This document shows, piece after piece, positions 17,396 through 25,106 of a stretch of 64,000 bases of DNA (positions are counted from its first letter, which is position 1; each line of letters starts with the position of its first letter). This stretch comes from Oribacterium sp. P6A1. GTDB lineage: Bacteria; Bacillota; Clostridia; Lachnospirales; Lachnospiraceae. The stretch spans positions 124,001 through 188,000 of the forward strand of contig NZ_JNKO01000001.1 in assembly GCF_000702885.1 (NCBI RefSeq), written 5' to 3'. Under the pieces are notes generated by a model. It saw only the letters and a list, made by a program, of their open reading frames with translations. It was not told where the DNA came from and searched no databases. The position numbers were made by a program, and so were the translations under genes.

Positions 17396-17938
17396 ATGTC
17401 AAAAAACATCAAAACACTTGTCTACTGTTCTGCCTGCATAGCTCTTTCAACTATTGCATCCATGATCACACTCTTCAGCTTTCCCACCGGTGGGTCTGTA
17501 ACCATGTTTTCAATGCTCTTTGCAACTCTTCCGGGATTTTTCTTTGGTCCGGTTGCGGGAATAACCAGCGGCATCGCCTGCGGAATACTGAATTTCATAC
17601 TTAAGCCCTATATGCTGACGCCGGTACAGGTGATCCTCGATTATGTTCTTGCTTTCGGAGCTTTTGGATTATCCGGTTTCTTTTCAAAAAAAGAAAAGGG
17701 GCTTTCACAGGGATATATAGCTGCCCTGGCTGCAAGATGGTTCTTCGCCTTTCTTTCAGGCTGGGTATTTTTCGGAGAATATGCATGGGAAGGATGGAAT
17801 CCTGCGCTGTATTCCGCCGTTTACAACCTTATCTATATAGGGGCAGAAGCTGTAATAACCCTTGCTGTACTGCAGGTTCCTGCTCTTATAAATGCCTTTT
17901 CAAGGGTCAGGACCTCAGCCAATACTGACCGTCGATAA
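17396..17938 (+). CDS. thiT: Thiamine ECF transporter S component ThiT
   Basis: 180-residue membrane protein with about six hydrophobic segments. Diagnostic ThiT features are FPTGGSVTMFSMLFATLPGFFFGP near residues 28-52 and the C-terminal WNPALYSAVYNLIYIGAEAVI, which line the thiamine pocket. It binds thiamine outside the cell and works with the shared ECF energy-coupling module, which is not in this window. GGAGG precedes the ATG, and a TPP riboswitch sits in the leader, agreeing with the substrate. Confidence 0.96.
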   Translation: MSKNIKTLVYCSACIALSTIASMITLFSFPTGGSVTMFSMLFATLPGFFFGPVAGITSGIACGILNFILKPYMLTPVQVILDYVLAFGAFGLSGFFSKKEKGLSQGYIAALAARWFFAFLSGWVFFGEYAWEGWNPALYSAVYNLIYIGAEAVITLAVLQVPALINAFSRVRTSANTDRR

Positions 17939-18251
17939 TGTTAAACCCGTAAAAATATGACCCGGCAACTATTACAAATTAAAAAAGAACCGTTTTTAAT
18001 AGTTATAAAAATGTTGTAAATGGAAATGGAAATGCAACTGCGAATGCAGCTAAAATGAATATACATGAGTATCAAACGTCGTCATGGAATCCTTAAACCC
18101 GGTGCGTTCTTACGACACTTATGTCATATAAATAAATCCATTCGTATTTTAGAGAATCTTTTGATTCATAACAAGATATCTGTATATTAATTCAGAAAAA
18201 TTTTACACATATCTCACATCTTTAAATGTTCGATTATGCATTATACTTAAA
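17939..18251. other. Non-coding gap after thiT holding a dispersed repeat copy
   Basis: No supported gene. 18098-18128 contains CCCGGT followed after five bases by CTTACGACACTTATGTCATA, closely matched at 37769-37800 (see that entry). A weak AT-rich hairpin at 17978-18000 may end thiT transcription, without a T run. Nothing else recognised. Confidence 0.5.
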
Positions 18252-18296
18252 ATGCTCCGAAGGTCTATTGTGCAAGCACAAAGACCTTCGGAGCAT
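18252..18296 (-). terminator. Long hairpin, probable terminator of the secreted repeat protein gene
   Basis: A perfect 15-bp stem (18252-18266 with 18282-18296) capped by a second palindrome, TTGTGCAAGCACAA (18268-18281). On the minus strand four T follow, so it can end transcription of the 18352-19170 gene. The 20-base apex 18262-18281 differs at one position from 39578-39597, linking it to the palindromic repeat family described there. Confidence 0.7.
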
Positions 18297-18351
18297 AATT
18301 TTATATCAACTTACATATTTTGTTTTGCTATAACAGCTTGACCAAAAATCA

Positions 18352-19170
18352 TCAATACACAAGAGCACCATCAGCTCCCACATAGTGGGTTCCGAAAAGA
18401 GAATCTGTAACGTAGGTATCGGCATCCATAAATCCTATTGAATTAAGATGATAGTACTTGCCGTTAGACATAACCCATTTATCTTTTACAAGCTGACCGT
18501 TTTCAAAGTAAACCCAGCCATATCCCCAATCCTGCCAGGCTGTTGCAGAAGCCTGTGTCTTAGTTTCAGTCTGGGCTGTCTGTGCCGTTTGTGTACCATT
18601 CATGGCATCAGCAGGGGTTGAGCTTTGCTGCGTTGTTGTGTTTCCTGATGAAGGATTGACACTGGGGCCACTGCTTGAACCGGAACCTGAACTCGAAGAA
18701 GAGCTTGAAGAATTACTTGAAGCAAGTGACTTCAGATAATCGCTGTCGATTTCAAGTGCATCCGACTCTGCAGATGATTTTTCATCTTCACCCTTATTCT
18801 TTTTCTGTGATGTAATCTTGAAAGTATAGGATCCCTTCTTGTTCAGTTTCTTAATGATGGATGTAAGCTCTTTTCTTCCTGCAGTGGTTGTTGTAGATAT
18901 AGTTCCCGTAGAAGACTGCTTCTTCTCATCGACATATATGGTAATGGTTGCACTGGCCTTGTCATCTGATTCCGACCATGTAGCGTATACATGCACTTTA
19001 CCATTGCTGTCTGTTTCTTCTTCCCAGGCGGCATCAGAGATACTGTAGTCCTTTTCATCTTCATCACTGCTCTTTGCGAATGAAGAGAGCTGACCAAGAT
19101 ATGCTCCCGCAGGTGTTGATGCAACAAGTACAGCCGTCATTAAGGCTGCTGTCATCTTCTTAAATTTCAT
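18352..19170 (-). CDS. Secreted protein with C-terminal choline-binding-type repeat
   Basis: 272 residues. The signal peptide MKFKKMTAALMTAVLVASTPAGAYLG precedes an exported domain of about 110 residues (YSISDAAWEEETDSNGKVHVYATWSESDDKASATITIYVD...) with a beta-rich look and no family I recognise. A serine/glycine/threonine linker (about 150-205) follows, then one cell-wall-binding-type repeat block: GWVYFENGQLVKDKWVMSNGKYYHLNSIGFMDADT. The repeat suggests non-covalent attachment to the cell surface. Expressed alone; the thi operon ends upstream. Confidence 0.8.
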   Translation of the reverse strand: MKFKKMTAALMTAVLVASTPAGAYLGQLSSFAKSSDEDEKDYSISDAAWEEETDSNGKVHVYATWSESDDKASATITIYVDEKKQSSTGTISTTTTAGRKELTSIIKKLNKKGSYTFKITSQKKNKGEDEKSSAESDALEIDSDYLKSLASSNSSSSSSSSGSGSSSGPSVNPSSGNTTTQQSSTPADAMNGTQTAQTAQTETKTQASATAWQDWGYGWVYFENGQLVKDKWVMSNGKYYHLNSIGFMDADTYVTDSLFGTHYVGADGALVY

Positions 19171-19290
19171 TTTTCCATACTCCTTGTTTTCTGTAAGATA
19201 TAATTATCTTTTCTTCTATTCTACAATCCGTTACAGAAAAAACAATTTACAATGAACTTAAATTATAGCAATTAAATATTAACTATGTTT

Positions 19291-20241
19291 TCAAATATTA
19301 TCCCTGCCAAGCTGATCTATAAACATCACCCTGTAGCTGCCTGTTCTGAAGGTGCCGAAGGGCAATGTCTCCTTCTTTCTAAGATAATTCAGATTTTCTT
19401 CCGCTCTTTCTGCTGCAGCATTAATGTACTTTACTGCCGAGACACAGGCATCAAAATCGCTGATTTCCGTTTCAACCTCTGAGTGTTTTTCAGACCCGGA
19501 TTCTGATTTATCATATACTTCGGATCCGGCACCGGAGTCCCTCAGGCTGTTATGCTCTTCACTGTTTTTAATTCTCGCTCCTGACAAAAATGAAGCCAGG
19601 ATGACGGAAGACATACAGCCTGTTCCTGTCACACCGGACATCTCAGAGGAGCCACCCTCAGCTACGACCGATTTATCAGAACAGGCTATAAGATCTGTTT
19701 TACCGGAGCAGACAAGAATGAGCTCATGTGAAACTCCTGAAGCTATATACTCTTCTTTTCTTTTCCTGCAGAATTCCTGCATCATAGAAATTATTTCTAC
19801 GTCGGAGTAATCCGCATCAAACCTTAGAGAATCCACTCCTGTTTCGGTTTTTTCATCCCTTATCATAGCAAGTATCTCCGAACGGTTTCCTCTTACAGCC
19901 ACAGGATGACAGCATTCAATAAGCCTTTTCAGGAAATTTCTTCTGTATGAAGAGCCTGAAACTCCTACAGGATCAATGATTATGGGAATCCCTGATGAAT
20001 CAGCCTCTCTTCCGCTGAGAAGCATGGATTCATAGTACTCCGTAGCTCCCAGATTCAGCTCCAGTCCATCACTTCCCGAAGTGATCTCAGCTGCTTCCTC
20101 CGGCGCATGGGACATGACAGGACGGGCACCTATGGCAAGTAAGGCGTTCGCACAGTCATTGACAGTCACATAATTCGTGATGGAATGAATGAGAGGACGA
20201 TATTCTCTGATTTTGTCTGATAGTTCTTTAGTTGTATCCAT
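19291..20241 (-). CDS. thiM: Hydroxyethylthiazole kinase ThiM (with a low-complexity insertion)
   Basis: 316 residues against about 265-275 for the family. It phosphorylates salvaged 4-methyl-5-hydroxyethylthiazole. Visible blocks are PLIHSITNYVTVNDCANALLAIGARPVMSHAPEEAAEI, IIIDPVGVSGSSYRR, VRGNRSEILAM, ILVCSGKTDLIACSDKSVVAEGG and SGVTGTGCMSSVILASFL with the catalytic Cys. After that comes an insertion of about 40 residues rich in Ser/Glu/Gly (about 224-262) before the last helices. The insertion is in frame and the active-site parts are intact, so the enzyme is probably active. Last gene of the riboswitch-led thiE-thiD-thiW-thiM transcript. Confidence 0.93.
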   Translation of the reverse strand: MDTTKELSDKIREYRPLIHSITNYVTVNDCANALLAIGARPVMSHAPEEAAEITSGSDGLELNLGATEYYESMLLSGREADSSGIPIIIDPVGVSGSSYRRNFLKRLIECCHPVAVRGNRSEILAMIRDEKTETGVDSLRFDADYSDVEIISMMQEFCRKRKEEYIASGVSHELILVCSGKTDLIACSDKSVVAEGGSSEMSGVTGTGCMSSVILASFLSGARIKNSEEHNSLRDSGAGSEVYDKSESGSEKHSEVETEISDFDACVSAVKYINAAAERAEENLNYLRKKETLPFGTFRTGSYRVMFIDQLGRDNI

Positions 20242-20336
20242 ATATTATTCCTGTAATTTCCTGTTAAAGCTGTGATTCATGTGAGACAGTTCATCTTCGG
20301 ATAAAGGTTTCAGTTCAGTAAATCAAAAAGTGACTT

Positions 20337-20885
20337 TTATACCAGATTTTCCCTGATCCTGTCAATGAGATTCAGCTGCCTTAAGGCCATGGTTATGACT
20401 ATGGCAAGTATGGTTCCTCCTATGGTGCTGATGAGGAAAGGAATCACAAAGGTGAATACACCCGCTGAACTGTTTCCCATGATAAATGCAGCCACCGGAT
20501 ATGAAAGTATGCCGCCGATTATACCGGTACCGAATACTTCACCTATATAAGCTGCAGGCAGCTTTCTTAGGCTCTTATACATAATTCCGGAAAGGAAGGC
20601 TCCGCACATGGATCCCGGAAAGGCAAGAAAAGATCCAAGTCCCATGAGATTTCTGATGAGACTCGCCACAAATGCGGCCAGAACACCATATCCCGGTCCT
20701 AAAAAGATAGCGCACAGAACATTGATAAGATGCTGGACAGGTGAACATTTTGCCCCGAAGACCGGTATGGAAAATGTGGAGCCCACCACTGCTACAGCCG
20801 CAAAAAAAGCAGCCAGGGCAAGCTTCTTTGTGTTGATATAGGTCGTTCCCTTCATTTCCAGTGTTTCCTTTTTTACATTATTCAT
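20337..20885 (-). CDS. thiW: ThiW-type ECF transporter S component (thiazole precursor)
   Basis: 182-residue membrane protein starting MNNVKKETLEM at 20885, where GGAG lies at the right spacing; a frame from 20897 is also open. It shows the ThiW pattern: KLALAAFFAAVAVVGSTFSIPVFGAKCSPVQHLINVLCAIFLGPGYGVLAAFVASLIRNLMGLGSFLAFPGSMCGAFLSG. ThiW proteins are predicted to import the hydroxyethylthiazole moiety with the ECF module. Its place between thiD and thiM, the thiazole kinase, supports that. The substrate rests on context known from the family. Confidence 0.92.
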   Translation of the reverse strand: MNNVKKETLEMKGTTYINTKKLALAAFFAAVAVVGSTFSIPVFGAKCSPVQHLINVLCAIFLGPGYGVLAAFVASLIRNLMGLGSFLAFPGSMCGAFLSGIMYKSLRKLPAAYIGEVFGTGIIGGILSYPVAAFIMGNSSAGVFTFVIPFLISTIGGTILAIVITMALRQLNLIDRIRENLV

Positions 20886-20946
20886 TTTGATCTCCATTCC
20901 AAGGAGCAGCAGTAAACAATTTATTTAATCGGCAGGTACCATGGCC

Positions 20947-21747
20947 TTAAATATTTTTGTATTCACCATTTATGGCAAATCCATGATCCATGGGTCCAGA
21001 ACCCTTTCCGAGATCAAGCATAGCGGCAAGAGCTCCGGAAATATAGTTTTTTGCATAACGTACAGCAGTTTCAAGATCATATCCCTTTGCAAGATTCGAA
21101 GCTATGGCTGATGACAATGTACATCCCGTGCCGTGGGTGTTTTTGTTATCAATACGTTTTCCCCTGAACCAGGTATATCCGTTTTCCGAGTACAGAAGAT
21201 CATTGGCATCATTAAGGTTATGTCCGCCTTTGCAAAGTACTGCGCAGCCATACTCCTCAAATATCTTTTTTGATGCCTCCACCATATCCTCCGGGCTCTC
21301 TATCCTCATTCCTGAAAGTACCTCTGTCTCAGGTATATTCGGAGTTATGACAGTGGCAAGAGGAAGCAGACTTTCCTTCAATGTCTTTACAGCCTCTTCA
21401 GTAATGAGCCTGGCTCCGCTTGTTGCCACCATAACTGGGTCTACAACGATGTTTTTTGCCTTGTAGAACCTGAGTCTCTCAGCAATTACTTCTATAAGCC
21501 CCTTTGATGATACCATTCCCGTTTTTACCGCATCCGGGTAAATATCAGTGAATATACAGTCCAGCTGCTCCTTTAAAAATTCAGGACTGCTTTCCATAAT
21601 GTCAGAAACACCGGTAGTATTCTGGGCAGTCAATGCCGTAATCGCACTCATGGCGTATACATGATTTGCGAGCATTGTCTTGATATCTGCCTGGATGCCG
21701 GCGCCTCCGCTGGAATCACTTCCTGCGATTGTTAATGCTGTTTTCAT
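20947..21747 (-). CDS. thiD: Hydroxymethylpyrimidine / phosphomethylpyrimidine kinase ThiD
   Basis: 266 residues, standard length. A ribokinase-fold enzyme that phosphorylates HMP twice to HMP-PP. Motifs are ALTIAGSDSSGGAGIQADIKTM at the N-terminus, TALTAQNTTGV, VKTGMVSS, VVDPVMVATSG, TPNIPETEVLSG, VLCKGGH and the anion hole NTHGTGCTLSSAIASNLA with the catalytic residues. The ATG follows GGAG. A 366-base non-coding stretch separates it from thiE upstream. Confidence 0.97.
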   Translation of the reverse strand: MKTALTIAGSDSSGGAGIQADIKTMLANHVYAMSAITALTAQNTTGVSDIMESSPEFLKEQLDCIFTDIYPDAVKTGMVSSKGLIEVIAERLRFYKAKNIVVDPVMVATSGARLITEEAVKTLKESLLPLATVITPNIPETEVLSGMRIESPEDMVEASKKIFEEYGCAVLCKGGHNLNDANDLLYSENGYTWFRGKRIDNKNTHGTGCTLSSAIASNLAKGYDLETAVRYAKNYISGALAAMLDLGKGSGPMDHGFAINGEYKNI

Positions 21748-22113
21748 TATTACTCTCCTTTCATACGGGAATATCGATCCATTTTAATTATCATAAAGAC
21801 AAGGATCCACATCATATTGCATAAGCATTTACCTATGCACATATCTGCACTTCTGCAGCCCACAACACTAATTTTATATAGCGACCTCAGGTGGTGCCCC
21901 CAAGAAGCCGCTGTATGTAAAGCGATATATTATGATGTGTATGCTAATGCTTTTGCCAGAAGCTTTCTAAGAACACATCAAATCGCATCATACTTTTATG
22001 TTTTGATTCCGATATCGATAGCCACCTTACTGTAGCTGCCTTTCGGTTATCACTCTATTTTTTTCTGTGTTTGTTTCAACTTGCTCTCTGTTTCCACTAC
22101 TTTTTCAGTTCTC
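21748..22113. other. Unusually long non-coding gap inside the thi operon
   Basis: Between thiE and thiD, genes otherwise in one direction. I see a hairpin (TGCATA at 21830-21835 and TATGCA about 10 bases further on) and a GC-rich segment with a short inverted repeat at about 21881-21914, but no TPP aptamer, terminator or convincing coding frame. It could hold a second promoter or RNA element. Confidence 0.35.
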
Positions 22114-22758
22114 TTATTTGCTATATGCGACTATTTTTTCAGCTGTCTTTCTGAGCCTTTCAGCAGCTCCTCTTATATCCTCCTGTCCGAAGATGCTGCT
22201 GACAACAGCTATTCCGGCAGCCCCGGTTCCTGTAAGAAGCGATGCATTGTCCTCATTTATTCCGCCTATTCCCACAACAGGGATATCAACGGAGCGAATG
22301 ATATCTGCAATTGTTTCCCTCGTCATGTATATGGCATCCTTCTTGGTTGATGAACCGAAAAGAGCACCGGAACCCAGATAGTCAGCTCCGTTTTGTACCG
22401 CATTTTCTGCCTGTTCTACAGTTTTGGCCGTAACTCCGACAATTTTCCCCGGACCAATGATCCTTCTTGCCTCCAGAGGCGCCATATCCTCCTGACCCAC
22501 ATGAACACCATCAGCATCGATGATCCTGCAAAGCTCAGCATCATCGTTTATGATGAATGGGATGTCATGTTTTCTGCATATCAAAAGAAGCTCTCTTGCA
22601 AGGTTTTTTAGATCTTCCCCCTTCAGTTCCTTTTCCCTGAGCTGCAGCATGGTTACTCCGCCTTCTATGGCTTCCAAAACTGCCTGAGTGAGGCTCTTTC
22701 CCCGGGGAAGACATCCTCTGTCGGTTATTCCGTATAATAGTAGTGACTTTTTATCCAT
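22114..22758 (-). CDS. thiE: Thiamine-phosphate synthase ThiE
   Basis: 214-residue TIM-barrel enzyme that joins HMP-PP to thiazole phosphate to give thiamine phosphate. Motifs are LLYGITDRGCLPRG, GVTMLQLREKELKGEDL, FIINDDAELCRIIDADGVHVGQEDM, GVTAKTVEQAENAVQNGADYLGSGALFGSSTKKDA and PVVGIGGINEDNAS. All substrate-binding blocks are present. GGAG precedes the ATG. It is the first gene after the minus-strand TPP riboswitch. With thiD, thiM and the transporters it makes a salvage pathway; de novo thiC and thiG are not in this window. Confidence 0.97.
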   Translation of the reverse strand: MDKKSLLLYGITDRGCLPRGKSLTQAVLEAIEGGVTMLQLREKELKGEDLKNLARELLLICRKHDIPFIINDDAELCRIIDADGVHVGQEDMAPLEARRIIGPGKIVGVTAKTVEQAENAVQNGADYLGSGALFGSSTKKDAIYMTRETIADIIRSVDIPVVGIGGINEDNASLLTGTGAAGIAVVSSIFGQEDIRGAAERLRKTAEKIVAYSK

Positions 22759-22880
22759 ATATTCTCCTGCGAAGCATACTCATTTTTAAATAATCAAGTA
22801 CGGAAGAAGCACCCTTCTCGATGAATCTGGCTGCCAAATGCATATTCAAGCGGACACGACATGCTCTTTACAGCCTTATC

Positions 22881-22918
22881 AAAAAAATAAGGGACTGTCC
22901 TGATTCGGACAATCCCTT
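22881..22918 (-). terminator. Riboswitch-controlled terminator before thiE
   Basis: On the minus strand a stem (22889-22894 with 22913-22918, continuing 22897-22900 with 22907-22910) is followed by seven T (22881-22887 as A). It lies just after the TPP aptamer and 120 bases before thiE, so TPP probably ends transcription here. Confidence 0.88.
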
Positions 22919-22933
22919 TAAAGGCGTTAAATA

Positions 22934-23033
22934 AAGCTCACTCCCTACGTTGGCATGATCCAAATCAGGTTTCATAGGGTCCGGAAACGTACAGTTCCCA
23001 TCTCAGCCGGTTCTGACCGACACCCCCGTTAAC
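22934..23033 (-). promoter_or_regulatory. TPP (THI-box) riboswitch controlling thiE-thiD-thiW-thiM
   Basis: Read on the minus strand, the conserved TPP aptamer pieces appear in order: GGGGGTGTCGG, a P3-side hairpin, GGCTGAGATGGGAA, GGACCCTATGAAACCTGAT, TTGGATCATGCCAACG and TAGGGAGTG. A terminator hairpin follows directly, so the expression platform is transcriptional, unlike the thiT riboswitch 5.6 kb away. Confidence 0.96.
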
Positions 23034-23116
23034 TTACTTAAAAAATTCTTTTTAAAAATATTTACCTTCGAAATTATAGCACTCTGTTTTGAAATATGAA
23101 ATGAGTTTTTAACAAT

Positions 23117-23998
23117 TTACTCTATATATTCATCCTTTGAATCATCAACCGGAGCCAGATTCATCTGACGTCTTGCCGCATCTATAAGATGCTTTGCAAG
23201 AACAGCTGTTGTCACTGTTCCCACGCCACCTGGAACCGGTGTTGCAGCTCCAGCCTTAAGTACGATCTGATCCCAGTCACAGTCACCGCAAAGATTGCCG
23301 TGCTCGTCAACATTGATTCCTACATCGATAAGTGTCGCATCTTCCTTTATATATCCGCTGCTGATCTTCTTCGCCTTACCTATGGCCGCAATCACGATAT
23401 CAGCATCACTTGCCACTTCCTTGATATTTTCTGATTTTGAGTGGCAGACTGTAACAGTGGCATTCTCATTAAGAAGCAGCATGGAAAGAGGTTTTCCTAC
23501 CACCATGGAACGCCCGATTATGCAGGCCTTTTTACCTGCCATCTCGATATTATATCCCTTAAGAATCTCAATTACTGCCTGTGCCGTACAAGGTGCAAAT
23601 GCTTCCTTGTCGCCTCTCATCACGCCGGAAACATTGGCATCGGTTATACAGTCGATATCCTTCAACGGATTCATCTTCTTAAGCATCTCTTCCTCATTGA
23701 TCTGCTTTGGAAGAGGACGCATAACAAGTATTCCGTGAATTTCAGGATCGTTGTTAATGAAATCAAAGACCTCCTGGAACTCTTCGTTGGTACAATTCTC
23801 CGGAAGCTCATAATCCTTTGCCTCCAGTCCGAAATTAACGAAACGGTTTTTTATGCTTCTTTCGTAAGAAAGGTCTGCTTCCCTGCTGCCGACTCTGAGA
23901 ATAGCCAGTGCCGGCATGATGCCGTTGTACTTTCCCACAAAATCAAGACATTCTTCCTTTATTCTGTCTGCAATGAGTTTTCCTTTTAATTCCTGCAT
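23117..23998 (-). CDS. folD: Bifunctional methylene-THF dehydrogenase / methenyl-THF cyclohydrolase FolD
   Basis: 293 residues from ATG 23998, five bases after GAGGAG; a GTG at 24004 is too close to that site. It interconverts methylene-, methenyl- and formyl-tetrahydrofolate with NADP. Visible features are ILRVGSREADLSYERSIKNRFVNFGL (catalytic Lys region), HGILVMRPLPKQINEEEML, PLKDIDCITDANVSG, PCTAQAVIEILKGYNI, CIIGRSMVVGKPLSMLLLNENATVTVCHSKS and TPVPGGVGTVTTAVLAKH. Next gene upstream is a cyclodeaminase-like protein, another folate enzyme, and the two probably form a transcript. Confidence 0.96.
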   Translation of the reverse strand: MQELKGKLIADRIKEECLDFVGKYNGIMPALAILRVGSREADLSYERSIKNRFVNFGLEAKDYELPENCTNEEFQEVFDFINNDPEIHGILVMRPLPKQINEEEMLKKMNPLKDIDCITDANVSGVMRGDKEAFAPCTAQAVIEILKGYNIEMAGKKACIIGRSMVVGKPLSMLLLNENATVTVCHSKSENIKEVASDADIVIAAIGKAKKISSGYIKEDATLIDVGINVDEHGNLCGDCDWDQIVLKAGAATPVPGGVGTVTTAVLAKHLIDAARRQMNLAPVDDSKDEYIE

Positions 23999-24171
23999 GT
24001 TCACTCCTCTTTTATTGCTGTAGGTTTAACTGCTGAAACAGCTTATTAAGGCCTATCCCGTTTGGCTATTATTTTCACTCATAGTCCTATACCTTTTATG
24101 ATAATGCATTTACTATCAAGTGTATGGTTCTAATTATTATAATAATATCTCAGCCGTCTCGTTAGATTATA

Positions 24172-24855
24172 TCAGGAAAAATCGACTTTATTTCTCGTGA
24201 TTTTGTCTTTTTCCGCATCATAAGACGGTTTTATCGCAGTCTCGACCTGCTCATATATTAGTCTCGCTCTGCTCTTTCCGTCAGACAAAAGCTTATATGC
24301 ATATTCATTGAGCTCTATCATACGATTTCTGTTCTTCATCATCTTTGTGTTAATATAGACATTCATCACTGCACCCTGAAGGGCTGTGTTCAGGAATGAA
24401 ACACCTACTCCCACATCGCTGAGCATAAGCTTCGAACCGTTATCTGCAAGCTCCTGCATGTAATTCAACGCCTCGCATGCACACTCCATAATCTTTATGG
24501 GTGTCATGGAAGCCGCGGAAAGACAGGTCTCAAGAGTGGTCTCTTTATAATCTTTCTCTTCCACTGTCTCTTCCGGAAGTCCGTATGCCTGACTAAGCGG
24601 ATAGAAAACCTTCTCATCTTCGTCTGAGAGTTCCAAAAACCTGACTCTCAATTTCTCAAGCTTTTCTTTTATCGCCTGAAGTCTTGGCTCAAAATCTGCA
24701 TATTTCTTCTTGCCGCTGGTGAAGGACACAACCATCAGACCAAGACTGACTCCATAAGCCCCTGCAAGCGCACTGGCACCGCCGCCACCGGGAACAGACT
24801 CCTTTGCACCGAGTTTTTCCAGATAATCATTCAGTTTAGTTTCCTTTGCAGTCAT
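24172..24855 (-). CDS. Cyclodeaminase/cyclohydrolase family protein (FTCD C-terminal-like)
   Basis: 227 residues of the helical FTCD_C/FchA family, which includes formiminotetrahydrofolate cyclodeaminase and methenyl-THF cyclohydrolase. Motifs are KESVPGGGGASALAGAYGVSLGLMV near the N-terminus and LADNGSKLMLSDVGVGVSFLNTALQGAVMNVYINTKMM later, both typical. Adjacent folD supports a folate one-carbon role. A truncated, frameshifted copy lies at 27075-27366, so this is the intact member of a duplication. The exact reaction is not resolved by sequence. Confidence 0.92.
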   Translation of the reverse strand: MTAKETKLNDYLEKLGAKESVPGGGGASALAGAYGVSLGLMVVSFTSGKKKYADFEPRLQAIKEKLEKLRVRFLELSDEDEKVFYPLSQAYGLPEETVEEKDYKETTLETCLSAASMTPIKIMECACEALNYMQELADNGSKLMLSDVGVGVSFLNTALQGAVMNVYINTKMMKNRNRMIELNEYAYKLLSDGKSRARLIYEQVETAIKPSYDAEKDKITRNKVDFS

Positions 24856-25033
24856 CTCGTTCTCTCAATACTTTCTTCTATATTTTGCACAACAGAATCA
24901 ACTATACCCATATTGCTGTAGGTTTGATACTTCAATATATGACTCGTATTTCAATGCTTACATCATAATAACCATTATTATAGTTTTTATCAACCTGATA
25001 AGAAGGTAAGAAGACTTCACTGAATCTGAGATT

Positions 25034-25074
25034 AAAAAAGCCCCTCCATAACGGTTTCACCGTTACGGAGAGGA
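25034..25074 (-). terminator. Intrinsic terminator of the first repeat-protein paralogue
   Basis: A 15-bp stem with one mismatch (25042-25056 with 25060-25074) and a three-base loop, followed on the minus strand by T (25035-25040 as A). It lies 33 bases beyond the stop of the 25107-26543 gene. Confidence 0.9.
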
Positions 25075-25106
25075 TGTATTTCGGAGGGTATATTTTAGTA
25101 ATAGAT

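Noticed and set aside
21817-22035. Possible 72-residue plus-strand gene inside the thi operon
   Set aside because: No ribosome site, unusual composition, opposite to the operon and no recognisable motif.
22759-22850. Upstream extension of ThiE
   Set aside because: The frame before 22758 meets a stop; a 29-codon frame overlapping the start is in another frame and lacks support.
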